From Clostridia bacterium (GTDB lineage Bacteria; Bacillota; Clostridia; Oscillospirales; Acutalibacteraceae), in NCBI GenBank assembly GCA_017461625.1, contig JAFTXJ010000020.1:1-44521 (forward strand): DNA of 44,521 nt, read 5' to 3'. The notes beneath the pieces were generated by a model. That model worked only from the letters and a program-made list of their open reading frames with translations. It did no database searches and was not told the origin of the DNA. Within the stretch, counting starts at the first letter, position 1. Every line of letters starts with the position of its first letter. The position numbers and the translations under genes were made by a program. This document shows positions 5,016 through 13,761 of the stretch, piece by piece.

Positions 5016-7145
5016 TTAATCTATTCTTAAGTAGCTTTTGGCAGGTATGGTTACACCACTGACGGTAGACGGTATATCATTATAATTTACGTATATTTTT
5101 GCAGTATCGCCATATGTGGTAAGATACACCCCATCAGCCATACGGTCATGGGCTGTGATTCGTTCACTTTCAAGCCCGAGAAGGGCATCGCCCACTATAC
5201 CGTAACAATCAACAAGATCATTTACAACATTATCAAACAAAACATTGTTTTTCTGATTTTTATCAGAATAAACAGCTGTAAACGACGGGCACACACCGTA
5301 TTCTATGCACTGAAGGGTTGCCGAAGTCATATCTTGCTGAGTGTTTATAGGCATTCCCGCAACAGCAACACGTCCGTGCAACACCGACTGAACAAATGGT
5401 ATTGCAACACAATATTCACTTTCATCATAATATGTAGCCATAGGTATATTGATAACCGTTGCACTGTTTTTGAGCATATACATATTGCCCTTATCTGCCA
5501 TTACGGTGCCTGCATTTGAAAGGGCAGGAATCTGAGCAGAAACAATTTCTTTCATTTCTCCTCTTGAAACATTATCAGCCGAATAATCAGACACAAGATA
5601 TTCACCGTCACCGATGCAATAACCTGAAATAGAGCTGTCAGATTCAATCTTAATCAAATCAGCCACAAATGAGCTGATATCTTCACCTTTTCTGAAACGG
5701 AATTTTACATAGCTTTCTGTTACATTATCCGGTGATTTATTTTCAACAGCAAAAGCAGTTGATTTGTTCATCGCTTTCACTGCAGAAAAATCAAACTTGC
5801 CCCGTGAACTTGTGTATGAAAGAATATCAGCATCAATGAACAACGAGATATTCTGTGAAAAAGCGTAATCCAAAAGCTTTTTATAATCACTTCTGCTACC
5901 TAAAGATGACACAAATGAGGTTGAATTCTGCTTCAAAACACCTGTATAACGAACCGTAATGTTATCTATTCCTTTTGATTTGACTCGTGAAAGTATGTCC
6001 TGAGCCTGTGAAAAGGTTGTGTATTCAACATTAAAAGGCGACCAGGCACTTGACTTATACGCACCTGTTAACGTGAGGTAAAGCGGTACACTTTCCTGAG
6101 CACTTACATCAGTTGACGGCAAAGAACCGTTTCTGATAAATTGCTCACGGCATGACGAGGCAAATTCAGAATACGTTGCATTATCACCTGAAAGGAATTT
6201 ATAACAAAGGGATATATTTACGTCATAAGGATTCTGACTGAAATACACATTATCTTCAGCAACACTGCCATAAATTTCAAAGCAAGCATTTACAAAGCTG
6301 AAAGATTCTTTATCGCTCACAGCTTTAACAGTTGCAATTTCTTCACCACTGTCAATAATTACGGCAATGGCACTTTCCCCTGTTTTAACTCCGAACGCAC
6401 CCATAATTGCATCTGCCGTGTTAACAGCTTTAACAGAATAATCATCACCGTAAATCTTGGCTTCAAAAGTTTTGTATTCATCACACAATGCAGGATATAT
6501 TACTGCACCGCAACCATCGGGAATGAGCAAAAAATCATTTTTATCAGGACTATTGAAAGAACAAAGTCCCGGTAAAATGCACAGTGAAGAAACTGCACAA
6601 TTTTCGTTACCTGAAATGTTTTTCACCTGGCAATCGGTAAAGAGACTGCCGTCTTTGAGAAAAACATTAAGAGTTACTTCAAAAACAATATCATCTGCAG
6701 TAGGATTATCTGTTTTTTTATCAGATACGAGGTAGGCAATTTTTACTCCGTTTTCTGAAAGTTCATATTTCCACGAAGAAAACGCAACGCTGTTATCCTG
6801 TGAATTGAGCTGATAAAATCCGTTTTCTGAAATAACATCCATAGTGATCATGCTGCTGCCTGCGCCACCCGGCATAGCGTACCACCAATGGTTTTGTGAA
6901 AGCTCTCTGACAGCAATTTCAGACGTGACCTTATTAAAATAAAGTTCAATAAAACCGGATTCTGCAATTTTTCCAAATTCGTTTTGTTCGCTTTGGTGTA
7001 ACTCTTCAATAACAGGCGAAGAAAAAACTTCACTGCTAAAAGTGACCTTGCTTACTGAATTTTCACGAAAGAACACCGCCGTGAGCACAACGCCCACGAC
7101 AATGAAAAAACACAGTATTCTGATTACCACTTTTAACAGCTTCAT
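5016..7145 (-). CDS. Membrane-anchored extracytoplasmic protein, DUF5696-like
   Basis: The 709-aa protein has one N-terminal membrane segment (about residues 7-27) after a short Lys/Arg-containing start, and a large exported part. The region around 60-95 (GFIELYFNKVTSEIAVRE then NHWWYAMPG) matches my memory of DUF5696 proteins of Paenibacillus and Clostridia, where a phrase like LYVNPKTGEIAV..WYSNP occurs. DUF5696 proteins are thought to contain a glycosidase-like barrel, but no catalytic residues can be named from this sequence. It is the last gene of the recA operon, 10 bases after pgsA, with a CGGAG ribosome binding site. Function unknown; a cell-surface or carbohydrate role is inference. 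Confidence 0.6.
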   Translation of the reverse strand: MKLLKVVIRILCFFIVVGVVLTAVFFRENSVSKVTFSSEVFSSPVIEELHQSEQNEFGKIAESGFIELYFNKVTSEIAVRELSQNHWWYAMPGGAGSSMITMDVISENGFYQLNSQDNSVAFSSWKYELSENGVKIAYLVSDKKTDNPTADDIVFEVTLNVFLKDGSLFTDCQVKNISGNENCAVSSLCILPGLCSFNSPDKNDFLLIPDGCGAVIYPALCDEYKTFEAKIYGDDYSVKAVNTADAIMGAFGVKTGESAIAVIIDSGEEIATVKAVSDKESFSFVNACFEIYGSVAEDNVYFSQNPYDVNISLCYKFLSGDNATYSEFASSCREQFIRNGSLPSTDVSAQESVPLYLTLTGAYKSSAWSPFNVEYTTFSQAQDILSRVKSKGIDNITVRYTGVLKQNSTSFVSSLGSRSDYKKLLDYAFSQNISLFIDADILSYTSSRGKFDFSAVKAMNKSTAFAVENKSPDNVTESYVKFRFRKGEDISSFVADLIKIESDSSISGYCIGDGEYLVSDYSADNVSRGEMKEIVSAQIPALSNAGTVMADKGNMYMLKNSATVINIPMATYYDESEYCVAIPFVQSVLHGRVAVAGMPINTQQDMTSATLQCIEYGVCPSFTAVYSDKNQKNNVLFDNVVNDLVDCYGIVGDALLGLESERITAHDRMADGVYLTTYGDTAKIYVNYNDIPSTVSGVTIPAKSYLRID

Positions 7146-7155
7146 AGTTGCTCCG

Positions 7156-7713
7156 TTATTTTGTAAAATCTATAACATTTTTGCTTTCTTTATAATAAAT
7201 AACTGCTGAAACAACTCCCATAACGGCAGTAATACCAAGGAAAATGTTTGAAAAAACAGGAAGTGAAAACGGCAATGTAATCAAATCGTTTATTCCGCAG
7301 AAAATCATAACCGTTATAAGTGCAGTCATCTGCATAACAGTTTTGATTTTACCAAAAATATTGGCCGGGATAACCACACCCTGAGAAGATGCAATAAGGC
7401 GAAGAGAGGTCATAACAAACTCACGAACAAGTATTGTCATTACTATCCAGATATTGCAAAGGCCATCTCTCATAAAAGCCAAAAGGCCGGCAGTAACAAG
7501 CATCTTATCAGCAATAGGATCAAGGAATTGACCAAAAACTGTGATGAGATTATGTTTTCTTGCTATATGACCGTCAACGGCATCGGAAATTGCACCGATG
7601 ATAAAAATTGCCACTGCAATAAGGTATCTGAACGGAATATCCATAAGAAAAACAGCAAGAAATACAGGAACTAAAATAATTCTGAAAAGCGAAATTTTAT
7701 TTGGTGTATTCAT
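7156..7713 (-). CDS. pgsA: CDP-diacylglycerol-glycerol-3-phosphate 3-phosphatidyltransferase
   Basis: The enzyme makes phosphatidylglycerol phosphate from CDP-diacylglycerol and glycerol 3-phosphate, the committed step to phosphatidylglycerol and cardiolipin. The 185-aa length is normal. The CDP-alcohol phosphotransferase signature is complete: D44-xx-D47-G48-xx-A51-R52-(x8)-G61-xxx-D65-xxx-D69. Several hydrophobic helices follow, as expected of an integral membrane enzyme. It lies 12 bases after rimO with a GAGGGG ribosome binding site. rimO-pgsA adjacency is common in Firmicutes, which supports PgsA rather than another phosphotransferase of the family. Confidence 0.93.
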   Translation of the reverse strand: MNTPNKISLFRIILVPVFLAVFLMDIPFRYLIAVAIFIIGAISDAVDGHIARKHNLITVFGQFLDPIADKMLVTAGLLAFMRDGLCNIWIVMTILVREFVMTSLRLIASSQGVVIPANIFGKIKTVMQMTALITVMIFCGINDLITLPFSLPVFSNIFLGITAVMGVVSAVIYYKESKNVIDFTK

Positions 7714-7725
7714 TTTAACCCCTCA

Positions 7726-9051
7726 TTATATCATTTTACCGATTAAATCGTATTCATTAACGCCGAGAACCTCGACAGTGACAAAGTCACCCTCGTCAAG
7801 GTCTTCATCACTTGTGAAATGAATCTGACCATCAATTTCAGGGGCATCCATATAAGTTCTGCCGTAATAGCTGTCTGAATAGGCATCGTAGCCTTCAACC
7901 AGAACTTTATACTCATTGCCGATTTTGGCATCATTCTTTTCCTGCATAATGAGATACTGGTCTTCCATAAGGATTTCTCCGCGGCGAACTTTAACATCAT
8001 CCTCCACCTGATTCTCCATTTCTGCAGCAGGAGTACCCTCCTGAGGTGAAAAAGTGAAGCAACCAAGGCGGTCAAACTCTTTTTCATTTATAAATACGTT
8101 AAGTTCTTCAAACTCATCCTCACCTTCGCCGGGGAAGCCTGTTATAAATGTTGTTCTGATAGCAACATCAGGCATAGCAGCTCTCAGGTGGTCAATAACA
8201 GATTCGATCTGAGCCTTGTCACCTTTTCTGTTCATCGCTTTTAAAATGCCGTCATTGCAATGCTGCAAGGGAAGGTCAATATAGTTTACAATCTTTTCTT
8301 GCTTTGCCATGGTATTAATAAGCTCATCGGTCACTTTATCAGGATAACAGTAAAGAAGCCTTATCCATTCAATACCGTCAACCTCACAAAGAGCATTGAG
8401 AAGCTCAGGCAATTTATACTCACCATAAAGGTCAATGCCGTATGCTGTTGTATCCTGAGCGATAACAACAAGCTCTTTAACACCGATTTCAGCCAACTGC
8501 TTTGCTTCTTCCACAATGCTTTCTATTTTACGGCTTCTCATTGCACCACGGATTGACGGAATGGTGCAGTAAGTGCAACGATTTGAGCAACCGTCGGCAA
8601 TTTTGAGATATGCCCAGTAAGATGGAGTGGTGAGAATACGCTGAGCATCAAGAGGAAGCTCGTCCTTGGGCGGGTAGGTTGACATACCGGCACCCTCAAT
8701 TGTGTTTTTAACAATATTTACAATATCTCCGTTAGCACCGATACCAACAATGGTATCAACCTCGGGAATTTCGGTAAGAATCTCATCCTGATAGCGTTCA
8801 GCAAGGCAACCTGTTACAATAATTGAATTGATAACGCCTTCATTTTTGAGTTCCACCATATCGAGAATATTTTCAATAGCTTCTTTTTTAGCATCATCAA
8901 TAAATCCGCAGGTGTTGACAATAACAGCATCACAACCGTCAACATAGTCAACTATTTCAAACCCTGCTTCATCAAGAGCTGCAAGAATATGCTCGGCATC
9001 TACCTGATTTTTGGGGCAACCCAAAGAAATCAAACCAACAGTATAAGACAT
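7726..9051 (-). CDS. rimO: Ribosomal protein S12 methylthiotransferase RimO
   Basis: This radical-SAM enzyme adds a methylthio group to a conserved aspartate of ribosomal protein S12. The 441-aa protein has the N-terminal MTTase domain with three cluster cysteines, Cys12 (GCPKN), Cys48 (NTCGF) and Cys82 (TGCLAERY). The radical-SAM motif is C155-xxx-C159-xx-C162 (DGCSNRCTYC), and a C-terminal TRAM domain follows. GCPKNQVD at the start is typical of RimO rather than the tRNA-modifying MiaB. It starts 3 bases after the recX stop. Confidence 0.95.
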   Translation of the reverse strand: MSYTVGLISLGCPKNQVDAEHILAALDEAGFEIVDYVDGCDAVIVNTCGFIDDAKKEAIENILDMVELKNEGVINSIIVTGCLAERYQDEILTEIPEVDTIVGIGANGDIVNIVKNTIEGAGMSTYPPKDELPLDAQRILTTPSYWAYLKIADGCSNRCTYCTIPSIRGAMRSRKIESIVEEAKQLAEIGVKELVVIAQDTTAYGIDLYGEYKLPELLNALCEVDGIEWIRLLYCYPDKVTDELINTMAKQEKIVNYIDLPLQHCNDGILKAMNRKGDKAQIESVIDHLRAAMPDVAIRTTFITGFPGEGEDEFEELNVFINEKEFDRLGCFTFSPQEGTPAAEMENQVEDDVKVRRGEILMEDQYLIMQEKNDAKIGNEYKVLVEGYDAYSDSYYGRTYMDAPEIDGQIHFTSDEDLDEGDFVTVEVLGVNEYDLIGKMI

Positions 9052-9054
9052 AAA

Positions 9055-9690
9055 TTACCATCCTTCCGAAGAATCAAAATCCGATTCACAAAATTCATTG
9101 AAAGCGCGCCTTATATCCCCATAAGAATACCCAAGCCTTTGCAAAGCACTCCAAGCACGGTGACGCTGCTTTTCATCATAGCTTACATTATAATATTTTT
9201 TTTCAAGAATATCAACTATTCTTTGAACATTATCTTCTTCATCAGAAATAATTTCTTCCACCGCTTGCTCTGCAAGGTCACGCTCAACGCCCTTTGCCGA
9301 AAGCTCAAACAAAATACGTCTTTTGCCCATACCTTTTTTATTATAAAGCTCATCAGCATACATTTTTGCAAAACGAGCATCGTCAATCATGCCGATTTCA
9401 CAAAGTCTCTCAACCGCACCCTCGGCAACCTCAGGGTCAAATTTACGGCAAAGCTTTATATATACCTCTTTTGAGCTGTGTTCACGGCGTGAAATAATGT
9501 CTGCCCCCGCATTAAAAGCACGACGGGAGCCTGCCGAGGCTTTAAACTCAGCAAGCTCCTGTTCATCAATTTCATCCCCGTTGATATAACCGCAGCTATA
9601 CCAATAGTCACTGTCGACGGTGAGCAGATACTCGCCGTCGATGCTTATATGTATTTTGTTATATCTTCCTTCTTTTGCCTGAATAATCAT
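9055..9690 (-). CDS. recX: Regulatory protein RecX
   Basis: RecX binds RecA filaments and limits recombinase activity. The 211-aa protein has the helical triplet repeats of the family: the [14 protein letters not shown] region, [30 protein letters not shown], and a late [18 protein letters not shown]. An N-terminal extension of about 60 residues is usual for Firmicutes RecX. Its ATG overlaps the recA stop (ATGA at 9690-9687), so it is translationally coupled to recA and made with it. Confidence 0.93.
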   Translation of the reverse strand: MIIQAKEGRYNKIHISIDGEYLLTVDSDYWYSCGYINGDEIDEQELAEFKASAGSRRAFNAGADIISRREHSSKEVYIKLCRKFDPEVAEGAVERLCEIGMIDDARFAKMYADELYNKKGMGKRRILFELSAKGVERDLAEQAVEEIISDEEDNVQRIVDILEKKYYNVSYDEKQRHRAWSALQRLGYSYGDIRRAFNEFCESDFDSSEGW

Positions 9691-10796
9691 TCGTCGTCAT
9701 CAGCCACATCTATATCTAATTTAACACCTGATTTTGCAGGAGCAGGAACAGGTGCCGGTGCAGGAGCAGCTCCCTTACCCTTTTTGGGTGAAGGTTTGAT
9801 TATTTTAGAAAGCTTGTCCATATTCTCTCTTACCTTGGCTTCAAGCTCCTTGGCAAGGTCTTCATTCTCTTTAATAAGAGCCTTAACATTATCACGACCC
9901 TGACCTAAGCGCTCACCGTTATATGAGAACCAAGCACCGCTTTTTTGAACAATTTCAAGCAATACGGCAAGATCAAGAATTTCACCCTCTTTGGAAATTC
10001 CTTTACCGTACATAATATCAAACTCTGCCTCTTTAAATGGAGGTGCAACCTTATTTTTAACAATTTTAACCTTTGTTTTGCTTCCGATAAATTCATTGCC
10101 GGGACCTTTGATCTGCTCAACCCGGCGAACATCTATACGGATTGATGCATAGAATTTAAGTGCACGACCGCCTGTGGTTGTTTCGGGGTTACCAAACATA
10201 ACTCCGATTTTTTCACGAAGCTGATTAATGAATATAATAATTGTATTAGACTTTGAGCAAGCACCTGCAAGCTTACGAAGTGCCTGTGACATAAGTCTGG
10301 CATGAGCACCCATATGAGAATCGCCCATTTCACCCTCAATCTCTGCTCTGGGAACAAGAGCAGCAACAGAGTCGATAACCATAATATCAATAGCACCTGA
10401 GCGAACAAGAGCCTCTGCAATTTCAAGAGCCTGTTCACCGTTATCGGGCTGTGAAACAAGAAGTGAATCAACATCTACACCGAGATTTGCCGCATAAACC
10501 GGGTCTAGAGCATGCTCAGCATCAATAAAAGCAGCCTCACCGCCTGCTTTCTGAGCCTCTGCCACAGCATGTAAAGCAAGTGTGGTTTTACCTGATGACT
10601 CAGGACCATAAATCTCAACAACACGTCCTTTAGGAAGACCGCCGATACCTGTTGCAACATCCAATGAAAGTGAACCTGTTGAAATAGCTTCAACATTTAA
10701 ACCCTTTTCTTCACCAAGGCGCATAACTGTGCCCTTACCGAACTGCTTTTCAAGCTGTTTGATTGCGGTTTCAAGTGCCTGTTGTTTATCTGCCAT
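9687..10796 (-). CDS. recA: Recombinase RecA
   Basis: RecA forms filaments on single-stranded DNA for strand exchange and LexA cleavage. The 369-aa protein has Walker A GPESSGKT (64-71), the IDAEHALDP and [14 protein letters not shown] regions, the L2 region [20 protein letters not shown], and a C-terminal tail rich in Ala, Pro and Lys ending in acidic residues. The frame is open to 10865, but the ATG at 10796 follows GGAGGA by 8 bases and starts MADKQQALE as in other RecA proteins, so I use it. It heads an operon with recX, rimO, pgsA and a DUF5696-like gene, under a LexA box. Confidence 0.98.
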   Translation of the reverse strand: MADKQQALETAIKQLEKQFGKGTVMRLGEEKGLNVEAISTGSLSLDVATGIGGLPKGRVVEIYGPESSGKTTLALHAVAEAQKAGGEAAFIDAEHALDPVYAANLGVDVDSLLVSQPDNGEQALEIAEALVRSGAIDIMVIDSVAALVPRAEIEGEMGDSHMGAHARLMSQALRKLAGACSKSNTIIIFINQLREKIGVMFGNPETTTGGRALKFYASIRIDVRRVEQIKGPGNEFIGSKTKVKIVKNKVAPPFKEAEFDIMYGKGISKEGEILDLAVLLEIVQKSGAWFSYNGERLGQGRDNVKALIKENEDLAKELEAKVRENMDKLSKIIKPSPKKGKGAAPAPAPVPAPAKSGVKLDIDVADDDE

Positions 10797-10814
10797 AATA
10801 TATTCCTCCATTGC

Positions 10815-10828
10815 CGTACATTTGTTCG
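10815..10828 (-). promoter_or_regulatory. LexA (SOS) box of recA
   Basis: On the minus strand CGAACAAATGTACG matches the Firmicutes LexA consensus CGAAC-N4-GTTCG with one mismatch. It lies just downstream of the -10 element, around the transcription start, where repressor would block initiation. Confidence 0.85.
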
Positions 10829-10836
10829 TTTGTGCT

Positions 10837-10865
10837 ATTATACAATACTGTTTTGATAAATGCAA
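10837..10865 (-). promoter_or_regulatory. recA operon promoter
   Basis: TTGCAT (10865-10860), 17 bp, TATAAT (10842-10837). An A/T-tract region at 10872-10912 lies upstream and may act as an UP element. Confidence 0.85.
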
Positions 10866-10918
10866 TAGATATTTGAAAAAAATTTTTAAAAAAACGATAA
10901 AAATATTTTCTAAACCTA

Positions 10919-10947
10919 TTGATTTTATTGAAACTTTCTGTTAAAAT
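10919..10947 (+). promoter_or_regulatory. rpmB promoter
   Basis: TTGATT (10919-10924), 17 bp, TAAAAT (10942-10947), divergent from the recA promoter. Confidence 0.65.
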
Positions 10948-10993
10948 ATCGTCTGTTGTTTAGTATTTGTGAATTTCAAAGGAGGTGCCTCTA

Positions 10994-11182
10994 ATGGCAA
11001 AATGCGAATTTTGTGATAAAGCCGTAACTTTCGGTATTAAAGTATCACACTCACACAGACGTTCTAACAGAACTTGGAAACCCAACGTTAAGCGTGTAAA
11101 GGCAATTGTTGACGGTTCACCCCGCAGAGTATATGCATGCACAAGATGCTTACGTTCCGGCAAGGTGACTCGTGCCGTTTGA
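10994..11182 (+). CDS. rpmB: 50S ribosomal protein L28
   Basis: The 62-aa protein starts MAKCEFCDKAVTFG and contains RRSNRTWKPNVKRV, a clear L28 pattern. It is the zinc-binding form, with C-x-x-C at both ends (CEFC and CTRC). The ATG at 10994 follows AGGAGGTG; an in-frame GTG at 10985 lies inside that ribosome binding site and is not the start. It is monocistronic, between its own promoter and terminator. Confidence 0.96.
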   Translation: MAKCEFCDKAVTFGIKVSHSHRRSNRTWKPNVKRVKAIVDGSPRRVYACTRCLRSGKVTRAV

Positions 11183-11200
11183 TTTTCAATCAAGATATGT

Positions 11201-11234
11201 GAGGCTGTCCTTTTGGGCAGTCTCTTTGTCTTTT
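11201..11234 (+). terminator. rpmB terminator
   Basis: GAGGCTGTCC/GGGCAGTCTC forms a 10-bp stem with two G-T wobbles and a TTTT loop, followed by TTTGTCTTTT. Confidence 0.85.
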
Positions 11235-11247
11235 AAGGAGGAATAAT

Positions 11248-12414
11248 ATGCTTATTCGGAAACTTAAATTTTTAAGACGCTGGATTGTATTTTATGTTAT
11301 ATGGCCATTTGCTTTCAGACTAGGTTGCTTTTTACCCGTCAAAAAAGATCAGGCGGTGTTTGCATATAACAAGCACTACTCTTCCCTGCCTGACAACATG
11401 GTTGAATTGAAAAAGATTTACGAAAACGCAGGTTGGTATTGCATTGAATACGGAAATGAAGAAAACGCTTTGCAACGACTTATCGGTGACATCCGCTTTC
11501 AGTTTATTTATGCAAGAAGTGCAAGGATTTTTATAACCGATAACTTTGACCCATTGTGGGCAAACAAGCCGAGAAAAGGAACAAAAGTTATTCAGCTCTG
11601 GCACGCCTGCGGTGCATTTAAAAAGTGGGGATACTCCACCCTTGACTCTGATTGGGGCGATGAAAGAAAAATGTGGGAAATTTTCCCTAGATACAACACC
11701 GTTACCGACGTTTTTGTATCATCTGAATATATTATCCCCTGCTATGCTGAAGCATTTAACTGCAAAGAAGAGATAATCAAACCGTTGGGTGTTCCGAGAA
11801 CTGATGTTTTTTTTGATAAAGGTTTTGTAGCATCAGGTCGAGAGAGACTTTTAACAGCCATACCTCAAATCGGAAACAGAAAAGTTATTCTCTATGCCCC
11901 GACTTTCAGAGGTAATTCACCTACCGACGCTCATAATGACGATGTAATTGACTTTGGTAAATTCAAAAAGGCTATGGGCGATGAGTATGTTCTTGTTTTA
12001 AAGTATCATCCCTTCACAAAAGGTGAAGATACATTCAGTAAAGAATATCAATCACTTTACGGTGACAGCATTTTCCTTTGCCCTAAAGAAATAGGAATAG
12101 ACACTGCAATGTGTGCTGCAGATATACTTGTTTCAGACTATTCTTCGTTGGTGTTTGAATATTCACTTCTCAACAGACCAATGATATTCTTTGCATATGA
12201 CCTTGAAGAGTATGACAATGCAAGAAGTTATTATTATGACTACAAAAGCTTTGTTCCCGGTCCGATAGCAAGAAGTGATGATGAAGTTCTTGATTACATC
12301 ATCAACGGAACGGATATGAGCAAGGTTCAGCAATTCAAAGAAAAGTTTATGTCTGCCTGCGACGGAAACTGCACAAAAAGAATTGCACAATACACAATGA
12401 AAACCGACAGATAG
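11248..12414 (+). CDS. CDP-glycerol:poly(glycerophosphate) glycerophosphotransferase family protein
   Basis: The 388-aa protein matches the TagB/TagF family (Glyphos_transf): KGTKVIQLWHACGAFKKWG, LGVPRTDVFFD, ILYAPTFRG, LKYHPF and VSDYSSLVFEYSLLNRPMIF appear in the usual order. Such enzymes transfer glycerol or ribitol phosphate onto teichoic-acid or capsule precursors at the cytoplasmic membrane face. The N-terminal RKLKFLRRWIVFYVIWPFAF is an amphipathic membrane-binding stretch. It lacks the extra domain of full-length TagF, so a priming or short-chain role is as likely as polymerisation. AAGGAGG precedes the start. It is followed 9 bases later by an acyltransferase, suggesting a two-gene envelope operon. 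Confidence 0.88.
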   Translation: MLIRKLKFLRRWIVFYVIWPFAFRLGCFLPVKKDQAVFAYNKHYSSLPDNMVELKKIYENAGWYCIEYGNEENALQRLIGDIRFQFIYARSARIFITDNFDPLWANKPRKGTKVIQLWHACGAFKKWGYSTLDSDWGDERKMWEIFPRYNTVTDVFVSSEYIIPCYAEAFNCKEEIIKPLGVPRTDVFFDKGFVASGRERLLTAIPQIGNRKVILYAPTFRGNSPTDAHNDDVIDFGKFKKAMGDEYVLVLKYHPFTKGEDTFSKEYQSLYGDSIFLCPKEIGIDTAMCAADILVSDYSSLVFEYSLLNRPMIFFAYDLEEYDNARSYYYDYKSFVPGPIARSDDEVLDYIINGTDMSKVQQFKEKFMSACDGNCTKRIAQYTMKTDR

Positions 12415-12423
12415 AGGATTTTT

Positions 12424-13692
12424 ATGAAAATTAAAACTACCGATGCCGATTACGAAAGTGTACTCGCAATGCCGGAAGAGACACGTCAAAAACCTAAAAA
12501 ACCAAATTTATTATTCAGAACGGTAATAAGGCTTGCATCTATCCCTGACCTTATTGCAACAAAATTCACATACAATGAAATCGGTATGGAAAAGCTCAAA
12601 GAAGATGAGCCTTGCCTTATTATAATGAATCATTCCAGTTTCATTGACCTAAAAATTGCATCAAAGGTGCTTTACCCGAGAGCATATAACATAGTGAGCA
12701 CTTCTGACGGACTTGTAGGCAGAAATTGGCTTATGCGAAATGCCGGCTGCATACCCACTGCCAAATTCGTAACAGACCTCGGTCTTGTGCGTGATATGAT
12801 ATACACCGTTAAAAAGCTGAAATGCTCCATTCTTATGTACCCCGAGGCAAGCTACTCTTTTGACGGAACTGCCACTACGCTCCCCGATTCTTTAGGTGAG
12901 TGCGTTAAGTCTCTGAAAATTCCACTTATCATCATACGCACTTACGGTGCCTTTGCCCGCGACCCACTTTATAATAACCTTCAGCTTCGCAAAACAAAGG
13001 TAAGTGCTGATGTTGAATATGCTCTTTCTCAGGAAGAAATTAAAAAGATGAGCAGTGATGAAATCAACGCTGTTATCAGAGACAGATTCAGCTTTGATAA
13101 CTTCCGTTGGCAGCAAGAAAATAAGGTGAAAATCACCGAAAAGTTTCGTGCTGACCACTTAAACAGAGTGCTTTATAAATGCCCCAATTGCTTAACAGAA
13201 GGTAAAACCGAGGGTAAGGGAACCCACCTCACCTGCCACAGTTGCGGTAAAAAATATGAACTGACCGAATATGGCTTTATGAAAGCTCTTGACGGCAAGA
13301 CGGAGTTTGACCATATCCCCGACTGGTATAATTGGGAAAGAGAATGTGTAAAAAAAGAAATTGAAAGCGGTGAATACAAGCTTGATATTCCCGTTGACAT
13401 ACGCATTTTGGTTAATTCAAAAAGCATTTACAATATTGGCGAAGGCAGACTCGTGCACACAGCAGAAGGTTTCCATCTCACAGGCTGTAACGGCAAGCTC
13501 GATTATTACCAAAAGCCTCTCGCTTCATACAGTCTTTATTCTGATTATTATTGGTATGAGCTGGGCGATATGATTTGCATAGGTGATACAAAAGCTCTTT
13601 ATTACTGCTTTCCGAAAGTCGAAGGCGATTTTGTAGCAAAGACCCGCCTTGCTGCCGAGGAGCTTTATAAAATAAAGAAAGCTCAATTATAA
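12424..13692 (+). CDS. PlsC-like acyltransferase with an internal zinc ribbon
   Basis: Residues 40-210 form a 1-acylglycerol-3-phosphate acyltransferase domain. The HX4D catalytic motif is NHSSFID (His70, Asp75), a glycine/arginine region follows (GLVGRNWLMRNAG), and the motif III-like YPEASYSFDG includes Glu141. Family members move an acyl chain onto a lysophospholipid or similar glycerol acceptor. Beyond this the 422-aa protein is much longer than PlsC (about 240 aa): Cys253-x-x-Cys256 and Cys271-x-x-Cys274 form a zinc ribbon, followed by a 140-residue domain I do not recognise. The gene follows the glycerophosphotransferase by 9 bases, so its acceptor may be a cell-envelope glycerol compound (inference). 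Confidence 0.8.
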   Translation: MKIKTTDADYESVLAMPEETRQKPKKPNLLFRTVIRLASIPDLIATKFTYNEIGMEKLKEDEPCLIIMNHSSFIDLKIASKVLYPRAYNIVSTSDGLVGRNWLMRNAGCIPTAKFVTDLGLVRDMIYTVKKLKCSILMYPEASYSFDGTATTLPDSLGECVKSLKIPLIIIRTYGAFARDPLYNNLQLRKTKVSADVEYALSQEEIKKMSSDEINAVIRDRFSFDNFRWQQENKVKITEKFRADHLNRVLYKCPNCLTEGKTEGKGTHLTCHSCGKKYELTEYGFMKALDGKTEFDHIPDWYNWERECVKKEIESGEYKLDIPVDIRILVNSKSIYNIGEGRLVHTAEGFHLTGCNGKLDYYQKPLASYSLYSDYYWYELGDMICIGDTKALYYCFPKVEGDFVAKTRLAAEELYKIKKAQL

Positions 13693-13702
13693 TTCATTTT
13701 TA

Positions 13703-13731
13703 TTGACAAAACAGAATTCAGGTAGTATTAT
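13703..13731 (+). promoter_or_regulatory. Promoter of the metallophosphoesterase gene
   Basis: TTGACA (13703-13708), 17 bp, TATTAT (13726-13731). Confidence 0.8.
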
Positions 13732-13761
13732 TAGCTTATCAAAACAAAGGAGCAATAAATT

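Noticed and set aside
5148-5519. 123-codon plus-strand ORF inside the DUF5696-like gene
   Set aside because: Antisense shadow of a well-supported gene; no start signals.
9720-9790. Pro/Ala-coding repeat at the recA 3' end as a distinct element
   Set aside because: It is the low-complexity C-terminal tail of RecA, common in the family, not a separate repeat.
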